Part shown: piece by piece, positions 8,401-16,338 of the stretch
Layout of the letters: each line of letters begins with the position of its first letter
Numbering within the stretch: the stretch's first letter is position 1
Assembly: GCF_003284935.1 (NCBI RefSeq)
Contig: NZ_QMEV01000043.1
Coordinates: forward strand, 1-46,931
Direction: 5' to 3'
DNA from: Mycobacterium colombiense
GTDB lineage: Bacteria; Actinomycetota; Actinomycetes; Mycobacteriales; Mycobacteriaceae
Length of the DNA stretch: 46,931 bases
Made by a program: the position numbers and the translations under genes
Notes under the pieces: generated by a model
Seen by the model: the letters and a program-made list of their open reading frames with translations, nothing else
What the model was told of the DNA's origin: nothing
The model's database searches: none

Positions 8401-9573
8401 TCATCGTGGCGTCGATGACGAACCCGTCGGTGCCCGATCTTGCGCCCCGACGTCGGCATAGATGTTCAGGGCATCGAGGGCGATTCGCTGCCAGGCGAAG
8501 CGCGACACGGCGCGGCTGCGACCCGACGAACCCATACTCTTGGACTGAAAGCGCTGGGCGAGAAGTCTTCTCGTTGCCGCGGCCAGGCCGGCGGGATTCT
8601 CCGGCGGCACCACGAGACCGGTGATGTCGTCGAGTACCACGTCGGCCAGGACTCCCACGCTGGCCGCGACCACCGCGACCCCGCTGGACATGGCCTGCAA
8701 CACGGTGCTGGCCCGCGGTGGTTGGCGAGGCGTGCACGCCACCACGTCGGCGGACCTGATGAATTTCGGCAGTTCGCCGTCGGTGACCTGCCCGGCGAAG
8801 CGCACGCGGTCGTCCACACCCAGGTCCGATGCGAGCCGTTGCAGCTTGGCCCGGGCATGGTCGTGACCGTTGTTCGTCGCGCCGTTTTCCGCGATCACCA
8901 ATTCGGCGCCACGTACCTTGGGCAAAGCGCGGATGGGAATATCGAGTCCGTTGCACCACAACGGATTCGGGGCCACGGCCAGAATGCGGTGCAGGCCGTT
9001 GCGGGGGACCGCCGGACCCGCGGGTGTGAAGCGCCCAGCATCGACCCCGCACGTCAAGGTGGACACCCGTGCCCGGCGATGGCGCAGTCGGGCCAGCGCA
9101 TCGACATCGTCGCTGCTCTCACCGGTCACCCACGCCGCGCTGCGGGCCAGCAGCGGCTCGATGCGCTCCAGTTCGTCTCGGTCCGCACCGGCGTGACCGC
9201 GCGATGTCGCGGCCAATCCCAAGAATGTCTGCACGGTCGGAATGCGCCGGCGGCCCGCGGCCAATTGAGCGGCCAGCCCGCCCAGCCAGCCGTATGCGTG
9301 CACGACATCGGGTGGGTCGGTCGACCAGATCCGGTCGAGCGTCACCGCCCACTCGCCCACATAGGGCAGCACGCCGACCGGTGACGCCGCTTTGCGTGGA
9401 CCGACGGGAACCGAGACGCGGTGATAATGGGCCTCGCTGGCCGCCTGCCCGGAGCGACGACTGGCCCGCCGCAGGTAGACAGTGGCGTCGTGGCCCTGGG
9501 CCGCCAGCGCGGCGCACAGCCGTTCCGGGTCCTCCCCGACGACGTCGTCGCCACTGACAATTGCCACCCTCAA
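8401..9573 (-). CDS. GT4-type glycosyltransferase with degenerate EX7E motif
   Basis: A 390-residue GT-B glycosyltransferase of the GT4 family: N-terminal Rossmann domain (MRVAIVSGDD, then VVHAYGWLGG near residue 90) and C-terminal donor domain (RVRFAGQVTDGELPKFIRSADVV). The GT4 signature normally reads E-x7-E before AMxxG; here the segment is TPRQPPRASTVLQAMSSG, with Pro and Gln at the two Glu positions. The fold is clear but catalysis may be altered. The TTG start at 9573 has GGAGGG 9 nt upstream, and a SigF-like promoter lies at 9622-9646. It lies downstream of the STAS-HATPase gene on the same strand, 215 bp away. A role in stress-induced glycan or glycolipid synthesis is inference. Confidence 0.8.
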   Translation of the reverse strand: MRVAIVSGDDVVGEDPERLCAALAAQGHDATVYLRRASRRSGQAASEAHYHRVSVPVGPRKAASPVGVLPYVGEWAVTLDRIWSTDPPDVVHAYGWLGGLAAQLAAGRRRIPTVQTFLGLAATSRGHAGADRDELERIEPLLARSAAWVTGESSDDVDALARLRHRRARVSTLTCGVDAGRFTPAGPAVPRNGLHRILAVAPNPLWCNGLDIPIRALPKVRGAELVIAENGATNNGHDHARAKLQRLASDLGVDDRVRFAGQVTDGELPKFIRSADVVACTPRQPPRASTVLQAMSSGVAVVAASVGVLADVVLDDITGLVVPPENPAGLAAATRRLLAQRFQSKSMGSSGRSRAVSRFAWQRIALDALNIYADVGAQDRAPTGSSSTPR

Positions 9574-9621
9574 CCCGCAAATCCCTCCGCGCGACCGTCC
9601 TTATGTCAACACCAGGTGGCA

Positions 9622-9646
9622 TACCCTGCGCAGTAGTCGGGAAACG
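9622..9646 (-). promoter_or_regulatory. SigF-type promoter for the GT4 gene
   Basis: Read on the minus strand, CGTTT (9646-9642) is followed by 15 bases and GGGTA (9626-9622). This matches the mycobacterial SigF consensus GGTTT-N15-17-GGGTA except for the first base. The -10 lies 49 nt before the TTG start, leaving a leader that contains the GGAGGG ribosome site. Confidence 0.6.
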
Positions 9647-9788
9647 GCCGCCGGGACCTCTTCGCGTGGTGGCCAGCGGTTTCGTCTGCTGGACCATGGG
9701 CGGACGGCATCTCGGCGTGCCCGACCGACACCCGACCTGCGTCCGCAGGGCAACGCAAAGCGCCCCAACGTATTTCGCCGCGAGCAGG

Positions 9789-10556
9789 TCAGAACTGGTC
9801 TTCGCGACCGATCAGCGCCCAGACGGTCTTGCCCGAAGTCGTCGGCGTGGCGCCCCATGCCCGGCACAGCGCGGCGACGATGGCCAGCCCCGAGACGATG
9901 TCCGCCCCCACGTCGGCATCTTCGTGCCGCCCGGGCAGCTGAGAGTTCCTGTCTTCGACCGCGACCGTGACGGTGTCGTGGTAACCCTCGACAAGCAGCA
10001 CCGGCGCGCTCTCGGTGTGGTCAAGGACATTCTCGATCAAAACGGTGGCCACCGTGGCCGCCACCGGGATCACCTCTCCGATGTCCCACCGGGTGAGCCA
10101 TTCGGCGATCACACCGCGCGCCACGTCGACGCTGCTGATGTTTCGCGCCAGGTCGCTGCGCGCGCGCCGCCGGTCGTGAAGAGACTGGTGCTGCAGGGCC
10201 GCCAGGGCAAGTTCCCGTGTGGAATGAATCGGCACATACCGGGTGACGCCGGCCGCGCTGATGGCGTGCCGCACCTGCGGCGCGGCGCACACCAGCATGA
10301 TCGGCACGTCGGGCCACACGCTGACGTGCCAGCGAGCGCTGCTGAACACCGTCCATGCCGAAGCGGATGGTGCATGCAGACGGTCGACGTCCACAATCAC
10401 CGCGCGGGGCTCGTCGATGGCAACCTTGATCACCGTGTCGCGGATGGTTCGATAGGTCGAACTGTCGAGGACGCCCTGCATCGTCAGCATCGGCACATCC
10501 CGACGAGATTCCCGCTCGACCAGGACGAGCGGGTGCTGGTCAGCGACTTGCTTCAC
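9789..10556 (-). CDS. STAS domain / HATPase (anti-sigma-factor kinase-like) fusion regulator
   Basis: A 255-residue protein that appears to join two halves of a partner-switching module. Residues ~10-115 form a STAS-like domain (VLDSSTYRTIRD, then VIVDVDRLHAPS at the position of the usual phospho-Ser loop). Residues ~140-255 look like a GHKL/HATPase domain of RsbW type, with an N-box-like ENVLDHTES, an acidic VEDRNS and a GLAIVAALCRAWG segment. Such proteins regulate SigF/SigB-type sigma factors, which fits the many SigF-like promoters nearby; that link is inference. GTG 10556 is the first start after which the sequence looks protein-like. It lies ~150 nt from the nearest candidate promoter and has only GAGG touching it, so the start is uncertain. 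Confidence 0.72.
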   Translation of the reverse strand: MKQVADQHPLVLVERESRRDVPMLTMQGVLDSSTYRTIRDTVIKVAIDEPRAVIVDVDRLHAPSASAWTVFSSARWHVSVWPDVPIMLVCAAPQVRHAISAAGVTRYVPIHSTRELALAALQHQSLHDRRRARSDLARNISSVDVARGVIAEWLTRWDIGEVIPVAATVATVLIENVLDHTESAPVLLVEGYHDTVTVAVEDRNSQLPGRHEDADVGADIVSGLAIVAALCRAWGATPTTSGKTVWALIGREDQF

Positions 10557-10709
10557 CTCGAGACGCCGTGGTGGTTGATAACCCCGGTCGCGGGGGGGCG
10601 AGCGCCATTGCCACCGATCGCAGCAAAGCCTGGAATGCCGGCCGATGCACCGATCCCGACCACGCCTTGCAGGGCGCCGACCTCGGCCGTGTGAATCACC
10701 ACTTTCGAC

Positions 10710-10734
10710 TACCCCCATCGACGCGAGGTAATCC
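10710..10734 (-). promoter_or_regulatory. Candidate SigF-type promoter for the STAS-HATPase gene
   Basis: On the minus strand GGATT (10734-10730), 15 bases, GGGTA (10714-10710). One mismatch from the -35 consensus GGTTT. The predicted leader would be about 145 nt, which is long. The same GGATT-N15-GGGTA variant recurs at 36977-37001. Confidence 0.4.
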
Positions 10735-10765
10735 GGCCGAAGTTGAATAGCTGCGCATTCGTGGC

Positions 10766-10791
10766 CGTTTGCACCCGGTTGACCGGTGGTA
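10766..10791 (+). promoter_or_regulatory. SigF-like promoter for katE, probably giving a leaderless mRNA
   Basis: CGTTT (10766-10770), 16 bases, then TGGTA (10787-10791), one mismatch from GGGTA. The katE ATG begins 12 nt after this -10 and no Shine-Dalgarno is present, so the transcript should start at or within a few bases of the ATG. Confidence 0.5.
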
Positions 10792-10802
10792 ACCCCACCG
10801 GC

Positions 10803-12905
10803 ATGGCCACCGACCAGAATCCCAAGCAGCGCGATCTGGAGCCGGCCCGGTTCCGTCGCGATACGGGTTACCTCACCACTCAACAGGGCGTCCGCGTCGA
10901 CCACACCGACGATTCGCTGACCGTCGGCGAGCGGGGTCCCACCCTGCTGGAGGACTTTCATGCCCGCGAGAAGATCACCCACTTCGACCATGAACGCATC
11001 CCGGAGCGCGTGGTGCACGCGCGCGGCGCCGGCGCCTACGGCTATTTCGAGCCCTACGACGACTGGCTGGCGGACTACACGGCGGCGAAATTCTTGACCA
11101 GCCCTGGTGTCCAGACGCCGGTGTTCGTTCGGTTCTCCACGGTCGCCGGCTCGCGCGGATCGGCCGACACCGTGCGAGACGTACGCGGCTTCGCCACCAA
11201 GTTCTATACCGAACAAGGCAATTACGACCTGGTGGGCAACAACTTCCCGGTGTTCTTCATTCAGGACGGCATCAAGTTCCCCGACTTCGTGCACGCGGTG
11301 AAGCCCGAACCGCACAACGAGATTCCGCAGGCCCAGTCGGCGCACGACACGCTGTGGGACTTCGTGGCCTTGCAGCCCGAGACCCTGCACACCATCATGT
11401 GGCTGATGTCGGACCGGGCCTTGCCGCGCAGCTACCGCATGATGCAGGGCTTCGGCGTGCACACCTTCCGGTTGGTAAACCGTAGCGGCGAAGGAACATT
11501 CGTAAAGTTCCACTGGAAGCCGCGCCTGGGCGTGCACTCACTGATCTGGGACGAGTGCCAGAAGATCGCCGGCAAGGATCCCGATTACAACCGCCGCGAT
11601 CTCTGGGAGGCGATCGAGTCGGGCCAGTACCCGGAGTGGGAGCTGGGCGTGCAGCTCGTCGCCGAGGCGGACGAGTTCAAGTTCGATTTCGACCTGCTCG
11701 ACGCGACGAAAATCATTCCCGAGGAGCAGGTTCCGGTTCGTCCGGTCGGCAAGATGGTGTTGAACCGCAACCCGGACAACTTCTTTGCCGAAACCGAACA
11801 GGTGGCGTTTCACACGGCGAACGTGGTGCCCGGCATCGATTTCACCAACGACCCGTTGCTGCAGTTCCGCAATTTCTCCTATCTGGACACCCAGCTGATC
11901 CGGCTGGGTGGCCCCAACTTCGCTCAGCTGCCGGTCAACCGGCCGGTGGCCGAGGTCCGGACCAACCAACACGACGGCTATGGGCAGCACACCATCCCAC
12001 AGGGTCGCACCAGCTACTTCAAGAACAGCATCGGCGGTGGCTGTCCGGCGCTGGCCGACGAGGACGTCTTCCGCCACTACACCGAACGAGTGGACGGGCA
12101 GACGATGCGCAAGCGCGCCAAGGCCTTTGAGAACCACTACAGCCAGGCGCGAATGTTCTGGCGGAGCATGTCGCCGGTCGAGGCCGAGCACATCGTGGCC
12201 GCGTTCGCCTTCGAGCTCGGCAAGGTCGAAGTGCTCGAGATCCGTTCGGCCGTAGTGGGTCAACTCGCCCGGGTGGATGGCGGGCTGGCCGCCCAGGTGG
12301 CTGCCAAGCTAGGTTTGCCCGAGCCAGCCGAGGAACCGGTCGATGCGAATGTGGCCGCGTCACCGGCGCTGTCCCAGATCGGTGTGAGCGACACCATCGC
12401 CTCGCGCAAGATCGCCGTGCTGGCCGCCGACGGTGTCGACGTGGTGGGAACGCAGCGCTTCATCGAGCAGATGGGCGAACGCGGCGCGGTGGTCGAGGTG
12501 CTGGCGCCGGTCGCCGGCGGCACGCTCGAGGGCGGATCCGGCGGCGAGCTTCCCGTCGACCGATCGTTCACGACCATGGCCTCGGTGCTTTACGACGCCG
12601 TCGTGGTGGCGTGCGGGCCGCGGTCGGTATCGACGCTGTCCGAGGATGGCTATGCCGTGCACTTCGTGACCGAGGCCTACAAACACCTGAAACCGATCGG
12701 CGCCTACGGAGCGGGCGTCGACCTGCTGCGCACCGCCCGCGTCACCAACCGTCTGGCCGAGGACACCGACGTGCTCAACGACCAGGCCGTCATCACGACC
12801 ACCGCCGCTGCCGACGAGCTGCCCGACCGCTTCGCCGAGGAATTCGCCGCCGCCCTGGCGCGGCACCGCTGCTGGGACCGGCGCACGGACCCGGTGCCGG
12901 CCTGA
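10803..12905 (+). CDS. katE: Monofunctional catalase, large-subunit clade 2 (HPII/KatE type)
   Basis: A 700-residue haem catalase that dismutates hydrogen peroxide. Catalytic residues are visible: distal His72 (VVHARGAGAYG), Asn146 (LVGNNFPVFF) and proximal Tyr360 (FRNFSYLDTQ). Residues ~560-700 form the C-terminal class I glutamine-amidotransferase-like domain (KIAVLAADGVD, then YDAVVVACG) found only in large-subunit catalases, so this is an HPII/KatE type, not KatG. ATG 10803 (MATDQNPKQRD) is chosen over the ATG-less extension upstream because it sits 12 nt after a SigF-like -10. It is divergent from the STAS-HATPase regulator. KatE-type catalases are classical general-stress genes, in keeping with the promoter. 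Confidence 0.95.
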   Translation: MATDQNPKQRDLEPARFRRDTGYLTTQQGVRVDHTDDSLTVGERGPTLLEDFHAREKITHFDHERIPERVVHARGAGAYGYFEPYDDWLADYTAAKFLTSPGVQTPVFVRFSTVAGSRGSADTVRDVRGFATKFYTEQGNYDLVGNNFPVFFIQDGIKFPDFVHAVKPEPHNEIPQAQSAHDTLWDFVALQPETLHTIMWLMSDRALPRSYRMMQGFGVHTFRLVNRSGEGTFVKFHWKPRLGVHSLIWDECQKIAGKDPDYNRRDLWEAIESGQYPEWELGVQLVAEADEFKFDFDLLDATKIIPEEQVPVRPVGKMVLNRNPDNFFAETEQVAFHTANVVPGIDFTNDPLLQFRNFSYLDTQLIRLGGPNFAQLPVNRPVAEVRTNQHDGYGQHTIPQGRTSYFKNSIGGGCPALADEDVFRHYTERVDGQTMRKRAKAFENHYSQARMFWRSMSPVEAEHIVAAFAFELGKVEVLEIRSAVVGQLARVDGGLAAQVAAKLGLPEPAEEPVDANVAASPALSQIGVSDTIASRKIAVLAADGVDVVGTQRFIEQMGERGAVVEVLAPVAGGTLEGGSGGELPVDRSFTTMASVLYDAVVVACGPRSVSTLSEDGYAVHFVTEAYKHLKPIGAYGAGVDLLRTARVTNRLAEDTDVLNDQAVITTTAAADELPDRFAEEFAAALARHRCWDRRTDPVPA

Positions 12906-12911
12906 GGATGA

Positions 12912-12937
12912 GGTTTTTGACGCGGCCGCGGCGGGCA
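12912..12937 (+). promoter_or_regulatory. Candidate SigF-type promoter for the Rho_N-type small protein
   Basis: GGTTT (12912-12916), 16 bases, GGGCA (12933-12937), one mismatch in the -10. It lies just after katE and about 40 nt before the ATG at 12979, which has its own AGGAGG. Confidence 0.35.
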
Positions 12938-12978
12938 CTACTGACGACAAATGTCTCACCGTGGACAGGAGGATTACC

Positions 12979-13236
12979 ATGCCACGTTCGTCGATCAAGA
13001 ACGAAAAGATGTACCAGGACTTGCGCAAGAAGGGCGACTCCAAGGAAAAGGCCGCGCGCATCTCGAACGCCGCCGCGGGACAGGGCAAGTCGAAGGTCGC
13101 CCGCAAGGGCGGGCGGTCAGGCTCATACCAGGACTGGACGGTTCCAGAACTCAAGAAGCGCGCCAAAGAGCTTGGCATGTCCGGCTATTCGAGCCTGAGC
13201 AAAGACAAACTGGTCGCCAAACTGCGTAATCACTAG
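12979..13236 (+). CDS. Small basic protein with Rho-N/SAP-like C-terminus (DUF7218-like)
   Basis: An 85-residue, strongly basic protein. The N-terminal half (MPRSSIKNEKMYQDLRKKGDSKEKAARISNAAA, described in two segments: residues 1-18 and 19-33) resembles the short domain often called DUF7218. The C-terminal half, residues ~50-85 (WTVPELKKRAKELGM, then SKDKLVAKLRNH), has the helix-extended loop-helix pattern of Rho-N/SAP nucleic-acid-binding motifs. A nucleic-acid-binding stress protein is likely; the precise role is unknown. AGGAGG lies 6 nt before ATG 12979. The TAG stop is the palindrome CTAG shared with the convergent nucleotidyltransferase gene. The katE location suggests common stress control. 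Confidence 0.75.
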   Translation: MPRSSIKNEKMYQDLRKKGDSKEKAARISNAAAGQGKSKVARKGGRSGSYQDWTVPELKKRAKELGMSGYSSLSKDKLVAKLRNH

Positions 13237-13808
13237 CCGGTCAGGCCGAGTCGGTCTGACAGCACCAAGAACGCCGCCGCATAATCGTTGTCGGCGGTCT
13301 GCGCCCGGATGGCTTCCCAGTCCAGGCGTTCGCGCACCGCACGCACCGCCGGCAGTAATTTGGCGAAGTCGCAGTGGTGTTCGTGCAGGGCACGCAGCTG
13401 CTGCACCAGCACCATGGTGGGGGGCAGCACCGGCATGCGAATTGCCAGCACGTCCAGCTCCGCGGCGTGGTCCAGGGTGTCCGCGTCGACGGGGACCCCG
13501 TTGATGCGGTGCAGGATATCCACCAGCACGCCGGCGGTGCGGGCCTTGAACAACCAATCCTCCGGCGGGCGTTCGATGACGAACCCGGCGTCGGCCAACG
13601 CGGCCACGGCGGCGTCGACGTCGGTCTCGCTGACCACCAGGTCCACGTCGTGGCTGGGTTCCGGTGCGCCGTAAGCCCATAGCGCGTAACTACCGGCCAA
13701 GGCGAAGCGCGGACCCTTCTCCTTCAGCGCCGACGCCGCGCCCCGCAGCGCTTCTCGCAAGGGCGTGGTGCAGGCGGATCCCTCGGTGTGGGCGTCGGTC
13801 GCGGCCAT
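13233..13808 (-). CDS. Nucleotidyltransferase-superfamily protein
   Basis: A 191-residue protein with the minimal nucleotidyltransferase signature: GSYALWAYGAPE followed by HDVDLVV, giving G-S and a D-x-D metal site at about residues 38-58. The fold matches small NTases related to aminoglycoside adenylyltransferases and AbiEii/MenT-type toxins. No antitoxin-like partner is adjacent, so a toxin role is not supported by context. ATG 13808 is chosen; an upstream in-frame start at 13844 would add 12 residues that do not look conserved. It converges on the DUF7218-like gene, the two stop codons lying on the same CTAG. Confidence 0.72.
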   Translation of the reverse strand: MAATDAHTEGSACTTPLREALRGAASALKEKGPRFALAGSYALWAYGAPEPSHDVDLVVSETDVDAAVAALADAGFVIERPPEDWLFKARTAGVLVDILHRINGVPVDADTLDHAAELDVLAIRMPVLPPTMVLVQQLRALHEHHCDFAKLLPAVRAVRERLDWEAIRAQTADNDYAAAFLVLSDRLGLTG

Positions 13809-13863
13809 GGTGTTTACGTCATACCCGGCGAGCGCGCGGGGCAACCTGACGTGGTGCTAAAGC

Positions 13864-13888
13864 CGTTTAACTTGCGGCCAATTGGGAA
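13864..13888 (+). promoter_or_regulatory. SigF-like promoter for the GT2 operon, probably leaderless
   Basis: CGTTT (13864-13868), 15 bases, GGGAA (13884-13888), one mismatch in the -10. The ATG of the glycosyltransferase begins 12 nt after the -10, the same spacing as at katE and glgX. Confidence 0.5.
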
Positions 13889-13899
13889 ATCTTGGGGTT

Positions 13900-14568
13900 A
13901 TGTCAACCGCCGTGCCATGCGCATATGACGCTGCAGCCGTCGTGATCCCCGTCCGCAACGAGCGAGCGAAGCTGCCTGCGTGTCTGCGTGCGGTGCTGAC
14001 GTCCGCCCTGTGTGCGCCGATCCCGGTGCGGATCGTGGTGGTCCTCGACGATTGCGACGACGGCAGCGACGAGCTGGCCGGCAAGTACGGGCCCGACGTG
14101 CATTTCATCAAGGTCGACGCGCACAACGCTGGCACGGCCCGGGCCGTCGGGTTCGGTTACGCGCGCTCATTACTGCGCGACGACGCCAAATGCTGGTTTG
14201 CCACCACCGACGCCGATAGCCGGGTGGACCCGCGCTGGTTGGTTCATCAGCTGGAATCCGGCGCGGACATGGTCGTGGGCGTCGTCCGGTACTACGAGGC
14301 CAGCCCGGGCCGCCCGGAAAGCCATCACGAACTCGTCGACGGCGACATGGGCTTCGACGCGCGGGCATATTGGCACGTCGGCGGCTTTCGCACCCTGCCG
14401 ACCGGCGCAAAAATCGACCTGGTCGAGCGGTTCGAGGCCGCGGGCCACCGCATACATCGACACACCGAACTGTCTGTGATCACACCGGCGCGGACCCAGG
14501 CTCGGGCCCTTGACGGCTTCGCCCGCCTCAGGCAGTTGGGGAGATCGGCGGCGGGTGATTGCGTGTGA
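13900..14568 (+). CDS. GT2-family glycosyltransferase
   Basis: A 222-residue GT-A glycosyltransferase. The nucleotide-binding strand reads AAVVIPVRNERAKLPACL (residues ~12-30), followed by VVVLDDCDDGSDE and the metal-binding ATTDADSRVDPRW (DxD, ~residues 105-118). At 222 residues it is shorter than most GT2 proteins and lacks a membrane anchor, so it is cytosolic. It is the first gene of a tightly coupled operon: its TGA overlaps the GTG of the next gene. Cluster partners (acyl-CoA-dehydrogenase-like and PIG-L deacetylase) suggest it adds an N-acetylhexosamine that is later deacetylated; this is inference. The start has no Shine-Dalgarno. Confidence 0.85.
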   Translation: MSTAVPCAYDAAAVVIPVRNERAKLPACLRAVLTSALCAPIPVRIVVVLDDCDDGSDELAGKYGPDVHFIKVDAHNAGTARAVGFGYARSLLRDDAKCWFATTDADSRVDPRWLVHQLESGADMVVGVVRYYEASPGRPESHHELVDGDMGFDARAYWHVGGFRTLPTGAKIDLVERFEAAGHRIHRHTELSVITPARTQARALDGFARLRQLGRSAAGDCV

Positions 14569-15518
14569 CGGCGGGTCTGGTTGAGCACTGGCTGGAGTCC
14601 GGGCGACTCGAGCTACCTCTGCCCGCCTCCGGCCGCACGGCCGAACGCTGGCAACGGCTGGCGCGACTGGCCGAGGAGAACATCGTGGCCGCCAGGATCG
14701 CCGAGGCCCATGTCGACGCGGTGGCGATACTGCACGAGCTGGGCGGCAAGCCGCCCGAACCGGGTCAACTATGGGGCGTGTGGGCGGCTGAAGCCCCAGA
14801 CGCCGTACTGACGGCGACCGACGTCGACGGCGCCTTCACCCTGAGCGGCACCAAGGTGTGGTGCGCGGGGGCGGGGTTCTGCACCCACGCGCTGGTGACC
14901 GCGCGACTGGTAGACGGGACCCGCGGGCTGTTCGCGGTCGCCGCTACCGACCCGACCGTCAAGGCGTTGCCCAGCACGTGGTGGAACGCCGGAATGGCGG
15001 GCAGTGACACCAGGCCGGTTCAGTTCACCAACGCTCAAGCCGTCGCCGTGGGCGACCCGGGGGCCTATCTGAACCGGCCCGGGTTCTGGCACGGCGCCAT
15101 CGGTGTCGCCGCCTGCTGGCTGGGTGGCGCGCGCAGGGTCGCCGATCCGCTGTACCGCTGCGCCGCAAGCCAATCCGCCGACGCGTATTCGCTGGCACAC
15201 CTGGGTGCGGTCGACGCCGCGCTGGCCGCCGGTGACGCGATCCTGGCCGCGGCGGCGAGTCAGATCGATGACGATCCGTTCGACCGGGCCGGCACCGCGC
15301 AGCTGTTGGCCCGCCGCGTGCGCACGGTGGTGGAGCATGCGGTCGACGAGGCCATCACCCGCACCGGGCGTGCGCTGGGCCCGGGCCCTCTGTGCCAGGA
15401 CGGCCGGCACGCGCAACGGGTCGCCGATCTGAGCATCTACATCCGGCAAAGCCACGCCGAGCGAGACCTTGCGGAGCTCGGACGGCTGGCGGGCCGGCAG
15501 GCGACGAGGGACCCATGA
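14565..15518 (+). CDS. Acyl-CoA dehydrogenase-like flavoprotein (short, atypical)
   Basis: A 317-residue member of the acyl-CoA dehydrogenase fold. The middle beta-domain is clear (FTLSGTKVWCAGAGFCTHALV, ~residues 90-108, in two parts) and the C-terminal helical domain ends with LGPGPLCQDGRHAQRVADLSIYI...SH, a pattern closer to the flavin monooxygenase branch (DszC/HpaH-like) than to true dehydrogenases. The N-terminal helical domain is shortened (family length ~380-400) and no catalytic Glu of the usual C-terminal motif is evident. It overlaps both neighbours by 4 bp (GTGA upstream, ATGA downstream), so stoichiometric expression with the GT2 and deacetylase is expected. It may oxidise or hydroxylate the glycoside or an amine on it; this is inference. 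Confidence 0.78.
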   Translation: MTAGLVEHWLESGRLELPLPASGRTAERWQRLARLAEENIVAARIAEAHVDAVAILHELGGKPPEPGQLWGVWAAEAPDAVLTATDVDGAFTLSGTKVWCAGAGFCTHALVTARLVDGTRGLFAVAATDPTVKALPSTWWNAGMAGSDTRPVQFTNAQAVAVGDPGAYLNRPGFWHGAIGVAACWLGGARRVADPLYRCAASQSADAYSLAHLGAVDAALAAGDAILAAAASQIDDDPFDRAGTAQLLARRVRTVVEHAVDEAITRTGRALGPGPLCQDGRHAQRVADLSIYIRQSHAERDLAELGRLAGRQATRDP

Positions 15519-16287
15519 CAACCCTGCCGGCGGGCAACTGCGCCAGATTCGCGGTCAAGCCGGTGACGCACAGCGGCACCCCAGCGCCGTTGTGGCTGGC
15601 CGAGTTTCAGGAGCGGTCCCTGCCGGCGCTGGATCTCACGGAGTGCACGGAACTGGTCGTCGTGGCCCCTCACCCCGACGACGAAACCCTCGGCCTGGGC
15701 GCCATGATCACCCAGCTCGCCGCGGCGGGGTGGGAGTCCGAGTGGTCTGCGCCAGCGATGGGGGTGCCGCACGTCCCGGCGCGTCGGCCTCGGAGCGGCT
15801 TCGGATGGAAACCATCCTTCGGTACGAATCGCGTAGGGCGACAAATCTTTTAAACGTCCCTCCCCCGGTGTTGATGGGCTTGCCCGACTGCGAGCTGCCG
15901 GAACACGAGGACAACCTCACCGAAACACTGACCGAGGTCCTCGAAGCCGCCGGCCCCGCGACCTGGTGTGCGGCGACGTGGCGGGGTGACGGCCATCCCG
16001 ATCACGAGGCGGTGGGGCGTGCGGCCTCGGCCGCATGCGAGCGCACTGGAGCCACGCTGCTGGAATATCCGATCTGGATGTGGCACTGGGCAATTCCGGC
16101 CGACGCGGCGGTGCCCTGGGACCGGGCCCACTCGGTGCGCACGCCCGGGTGGGCGATGGAGCGCAAACGTCGCGCCGCGCAATGCTATCGTAGCCAATTC
16201 GATTCCAGTACAGCTGAGTCAGGGCCCATACTGCCGGGCTTCGTGCTTTCGCGACTGCTCACGGTGGGCGAGGTCGTTTTTCGGTGA
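15515..16287 (+). pseudogene. PIG-L family deacetylase (LmbE-like), interrupted by a 1-nt frameshift
   Basis: A zinc-dependent N-acetylglucosaminyl deacetylase of the PIG-L/MshB family. The first metal motif PHPDDE appears in the frame starting at ATG 15515, and the second, GHPDHEAV, in the -1 frame. Homology leaves the first frame near 15728-15731 (GCGGGGTGG) and continues directly in the second as VGVRVVCASDGGAARPGAS, so one G appears to be missing from the run of Gs. If restored, the protein is ~257 residues and complete. As written, translation stops at 15853 after 112 residues without the second metal site. The start overlaps the preceding stop (ATGA). Either a recent inactivation or a sequencing error. 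Confidence 0.82.
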
Positions 16288-16338
16288 CCGTGTCGCCCCG
16301 GTGACTGCATCACCGCGAAAGTGGGTAGGTGAAAACCT

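Noticed and set aside
9789..11537. Extension of the STAS-HATPase frame upstream to 11537
   Set aside because: The upstream part is antisense to katE and Arg-rich beyond 10556; protein-like sequence begins only at GTG 10556.
13233..13808. Toxin-antitoxin module with the small basic protein
   Set aside because: The two genes are convergent, not an operon, and the small protein resembles Rho_N/SAP proteins rather than an antitoxin.
15722..15740. Programmed -1 frameshifting in the PIG-L gene
   Set aside because: No X-XXY-YYZ heptamer or downstream pseudoknot is evident, so a simple lost G explains the break better.
16303..16327. SigF promoter for the EEP gene
   Set aside because: GGGTA is 12 nt before the ATG, but there is no GGTTT-like -35 at 15-17 bp; the gene may be read from the operon upstream.
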